Below the pieces are notes generated by a model, which had not been told where the DNA came from, searched no databases, and saw only the letters and a program-made list of their open reading frames with translations. Source: Streptococcus sp. WB01_FAA12 (GTDB lineage: Bacteria > Bacillota > Bacilli > Lactobacillales > Streptococcaceae). Taken from it: a stretch of 64,000 nt of DNA. Below, one piece after another: positions 62,198-64,000 of the stretch. The stretch covers positions 47,226-111,225 of the forward strand of contig NZ_JABAEX010000006.1 of the NCBI RefSeq assembly GCF_012843315.1, given 5' to 3'. Position 1 is the first letter of the stretch; each line of letters begins with the position of its first letter. The translations under genes were made by a program, and so were the position numbers.

Positions 62198-62392
62198 ATG
62201 GATATGGATAGTAAAAAATTAGATGAGTTAGATGACGTCACTTTTCCTGATTCGATTCAGGATTTTAACCGATCTTCTGAACTGAATGATGATAAAAAAG
62301 GAGGATACTCATTATGTCACTTTGGGATGCATGGTTTGGGACACCAACAGAAAAGAAAAGGGAACAATATAAGACTTTATATAATGATCTGA
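62198..62392 (+). CDS. Short acidic ORF overlapping the type VII operon start (doubtful)
   Basis: 64 codons starting MDMDSKKLDELDDVTFPDSI. The first 40 residues look coding (acidic, reasonable codon use), but the end runs 79 bp into the next gene in another frame and there is no good RBS. It may be the truncated 5' part of a lost gene. Confidence 0.25.
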   Translation: MDMDSKKLDELDDVTFPDSIQDFNRSSELNDDKKGGYSLCHFGMHGLGHQQKRKGNNIRLYIMI

Positions 62393-62715
62393 ATAGTCAA
62401 TTGAAAAGTTTTAAGACTAAATTAAAAATGATAGAGGGAAAAGTTGATAGCTATAATAGTTCACGACCTTCTATGAGTTTATCTATTATTCCAGAGGATG
62501 TTTTTAGTGATAGCGAAAATAGGGTTAAAACAAAAGTAGAATCAGTTATTTCAAATCAATCAAGTGACGTAAGCAAATTGTCTCGTGCGGTTGATGCAGC
62601 TTATGAACGATATCAGTATTATGCTCGATTGGCTGAGCAAGAACGCCGAGAGAGGGAAGCAGAGGCAAGACGTCAAGCTGAAGAACGTAGGAAAAGAAAC
62701 CGTAGAAGGAGGTAA
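62314..62715 (+). CDS. Type VII operon protein, DUF5082/YwqH-like helical protein
   Basis: 133 aa: MSLWDAWFGTPTEKKREQYK, a long helical/coiled-coil body (LNSQLKSFKTKLKMIEGKVD) and a very basic tail ending KRNRRRR. Small helical proteins of this kind (YwqH/DUF5082) precede WXG-like and LXG-toxin genes in Firmicutes type VIIb clusters, where they help target the toxin to the machine. Strong RBS AAAGGAGGA. The basic tail is unusual. 5 bp before the next gene. Confidence 0.65.
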   Translation: MSLWDAWFGTPTEKKREQYKTLYNDLNSQLKSFKTKLKMIEGKVDSYNSSRPSMSLSIIPEDVFSDSENRVKTKVESVISNQSSDVSKLSRAVDAAYERYQYYARLAEQERREREAEARRQAEERRKRNRRRR

Positions 62716-62720
62716 GTTCC

Positions 62721-63020
62721 ATGGCAGATTTAAAAATAAAGTATAAAGATCTAGAGACAGCTATTCAGCTTTCAAAAGAAATTAATCAAGAATTGACAAA
62801 TTCTTACCAAACTGTCACTCAATTAAAAAGTTATCTCCAGTCAGCCAAGTGGTCTGGGAAAACAAAGGTGGCTTTTGAGTCCTATCTAGACATCATCCAT
62901 AAATACCACAAAGATTTGAGATCTATTATGGAAGAACATGAAAAAGCAGTAACAAGTTTGAAAAACTCCATTGATAGCTATAATGGTTCATCGGAAGTTT
63001 CATCAATTAAGGGGTTGTAA
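62721..63020 (+). CDS. WXG100-like ESX protein (DUF5344/YwqI-like)
   Basis: 99 aa, helix-turn-helix hairpin with the WxG turn in LQSAKWSGKTKVAFESYLDI near residue 45. The size and Trp-x-Gly motif are those of WXG100/ESX proteins, which are secreted or act as toxin partners in type VII secretion. The C-terminal YxxxD/E-type end is only partly kept (MEEHEKAVTSLKN). RBS GAAGGAGG. Confidence 0.75.
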   Translation: MADLKIKYKDLETAIQLSKEINQELTNSYQTVTQLKSYLQSAKWSGKTKVAFESYLDIIHKYHKDLRSIMEEHEKAVTSLKNSIDSYNGSSEVSSIKGL

Positions 63021-63022
63021 AT

Positions 63023-63721
63023 ATGTCAAATAAAGAAATATTTTCTATTCATGAACTCCATTATCTGATTGGTGCCTTTGATGGTGAACTAATGCCTGGT
63101 TTGCCAACACTAGACGATATTGTAACTGCTTCTGAACTAGTGTGGACGATAGCTAAGGAAGCTCTTGAGAAAAAAGGCCTAGTTAATGAGGATGGTTCTT
63201 TGACAAAATCAGGTTTTACCATAGTTGAAACTCTACGGGAGTATTGCTTAGGAATAACCTTGGTCATTCTGAATAATTTCTATTTCATGCACTGCCGTGA
63301 TAGCGACTTCTCTATTCTTATCATTGATACTGGTCAGGGATATCAACTTGCCAAGATTAGTCCTATGAGTCGCTTATTATTGCTTCAAGATAAGCTATCG
63401 CTTGTGACAAGGATTTCTCTGGAAGATGAGGTAGATTTTCTAACTGAAAGAAGACAACTCACTTCTGATATCGAAACAGCTTTAGCATCTGATCAAGTTC
63501 TGATGGTACAGTATTATCCTTTGGAACAAATGTGCGAGACCAGACACGCAGCATTATTATCAGCTTCTTATCTCTTTGTTGAAGAAGGGGGAGAATTGCT
63601 GGGATTTGATGTGAATCAAGAGGAGTTATATCGTTTTAGTCAATACTATTTCCTTGAGAGATTGTATAATTGGCTTTCTATTCCGTTTAGAGAGGAGGAT
63701 TTTGAAAATGGTTCTAATTGA
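63023..63721 (+). CDS. Type VII operon protein, unidentified (possible EspG/DUF5081-like)
   Basis: 232 aa: MSNKEIFSIHELHYLIGAFD, a winged-helix-like stretch AKEALEKKGLVNEDGSLTKS, then alternating strands (SILIIDTGQGYQLAKISPMS) and a C-terminal helical part. Its position between a WXG-like gene and another small helical gene, with 2-bp and 14-bp spacing/overlap, places it in the operon. EspG-like chaperones have this size and a mixed alpha/beta fold, but I do not recognise it firmly. Confidence 0.5.
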   Translation: MSNKEIFSIHELHYLIGAFDGELMPGLPTLDDIVTASELVWTIAKEALEKKGLVNEDGSLTKSGFTIVETLREYCLGITLVILNNFYFMHCRDSDFSILIIDTGQGYQLAKISPMSRLLLLQDKLSLVTRISLEDEVDFLTERRQLTSDIETALASDQVLMVQYYPLEQMCETRHAALLSASYLFVEEGGELLGFDVNQEELYRFSQYYFLERLYNWLSIPFREEDFENGSN

Positions 63722-64000
63722 AGCTACTACAATGGATGGTGGTGGATCTAACGAAATCGTCATGAATCCTGATGAATTACAGGCAATCATGCGTTATATC
63801 ACCACAGTTGAGGTTTCATTTCAAAATAATTTGGCTCCAAAATTGAAGAGCCTTTCTGAAACAAAATATTATGAGGGTGGAGAAGCTTCCAAGGCAATGG
63901 ATCACTATTCTAAAATGCTCAATAAAGTGAATGAAGTTGGCGACCTATATCGGCGTGCCAATAGTGAAATTTTAAGTATGATGGGACAGTGGCTCCAACA
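63708..64000 (+). CDS. ESX/LXG-associated helical protein, 5' part (runs off the window)
   Basis: Open from ATG 63708, overlapping the previous gene by 14 bp, to the window end (97 codons). It starts MVLIEATTMDGGGSNEIVMN and continues with helices containing YYEGGEASKAMDHYSKMLNK and ANSEILSMMGQWLQQ. The pattern of two amphipathic helices with a Gly turn is ESX-like. It could be a short partner protein or the N-terminus of an LXG toxin. Confidence 0.55.
   Translation, partial: MVLIEATTMDGGGSNEIVMNPDELQAIMRYITTVEVSFQNNLAPKLKSLSETKYYEGGEASKAMDHYSKMLNKVNEVGDLYRRANSEILSMMGQWLQ

Noticed and set aside
1..64000. BOX or RUP repeats, tRNA and rRNA genes
   Set aside because: I looked for the usual BOX A/C and RUP ends and for tRNA-like cloverleaf or rRNA sequence and saw none; a covariance search would be needed to be certain.

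Overview
The window is chromosomal DNA from a mitis-group Streptococcus (S. mitis / S. oralis / S. pneumoniae relatives). The grounds are proteins with lengths and sequences typical of that group (844-aa MutS/HexA, 649-aa MutL/HexB, 943-aa UvrA, 416-aa FolC, a Ccs4-like membrane protein), two CiaR-driven csRNA genes with the TTTAAG-N5-TTTAAG box, and extended -10 promoters (TGnTATAAT) before many genes. mutS and mutL lie about 1.1 kb apart here, whereas as I recall they are far apart in the S. pneumoniae reference order, so a non-pneumococcal mitis-group strain is more likely. The species is not resolved. I saw no rRNA, tRNA or CRISPR array.

Layout. 1-8.6 kb: argS (5' end only), argR-mutS, a LytTR/DUF3021 regulator pair on the minus strand, mutL, an XRE regulator, ruvA-tag. 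8.6-12.3 kb, mostly minus strand: SemiSWEET, S66 peptidase, TfoX-like, DUF1129 and CorA-like genes. 12.3-21.6 kb: uvrA-pepQ, a P3B-type Mg2+ ATPase behind an M-box riboswitch and a candidate leader peptide, spx, a lipoprotein, ireB-ruvX-DUF1292. 21.6-25.1 kb: a tandem hairpin array, folC, a lipoprotein, an iron alcohol dehydrogenase. 25.1-30.4 kb: a compact five-gene biosynthetic operon (glycosyltransferase, dehydratase/reductase, MBL hydrolase, adenylate-forming enzyme, KASIII-like enzyme) of unknown product. 30.5-38.1 kb: cls, a Ccs4-like gene, and the anaerobic ribonucleotide reductase operon (nrdD...nrdG) behind two putative NrdR boxes. 38.2-52.9 kb: the S10-spc-alpha ribosomal supercluster from rpsJ to rplQ with secY, adk, infA and rpoA. 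52.9-59.8 kb: ACT-domain and UPF0210 genes, csRNA, gpmB-like, leuS, two GNAT genes, csRNA. 59.9-64 kb: accessory DNA, with an intact IS30-family element, a frameshifted Rep_3-like initiator with iteron-like repeats, and the start of a type VII (ESX/LXG) operon that runs off the right edge.

How it fits together. The left half is mainly DNA repair (mutS, mutL, ruvA, tag, uvrA, ruvX) and metal or stress functions (CorA, Mg2+ ATPase, Spx). The middle is translation machinery. The most unusual content is RNA-level: an M-box followed by an acidic/proline leader ORF with competing hairpins, a five-hairpin array with a 50-bp period and compensatory stem changes, two homologous branched RNA elements that bracket rpsH, and a large UUCG-capped structure after rplQ. 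The other two systems to examine are the five-gene biosynthetic operon and the type VII module at the right end. Family names come from sequence recognition without database searches.
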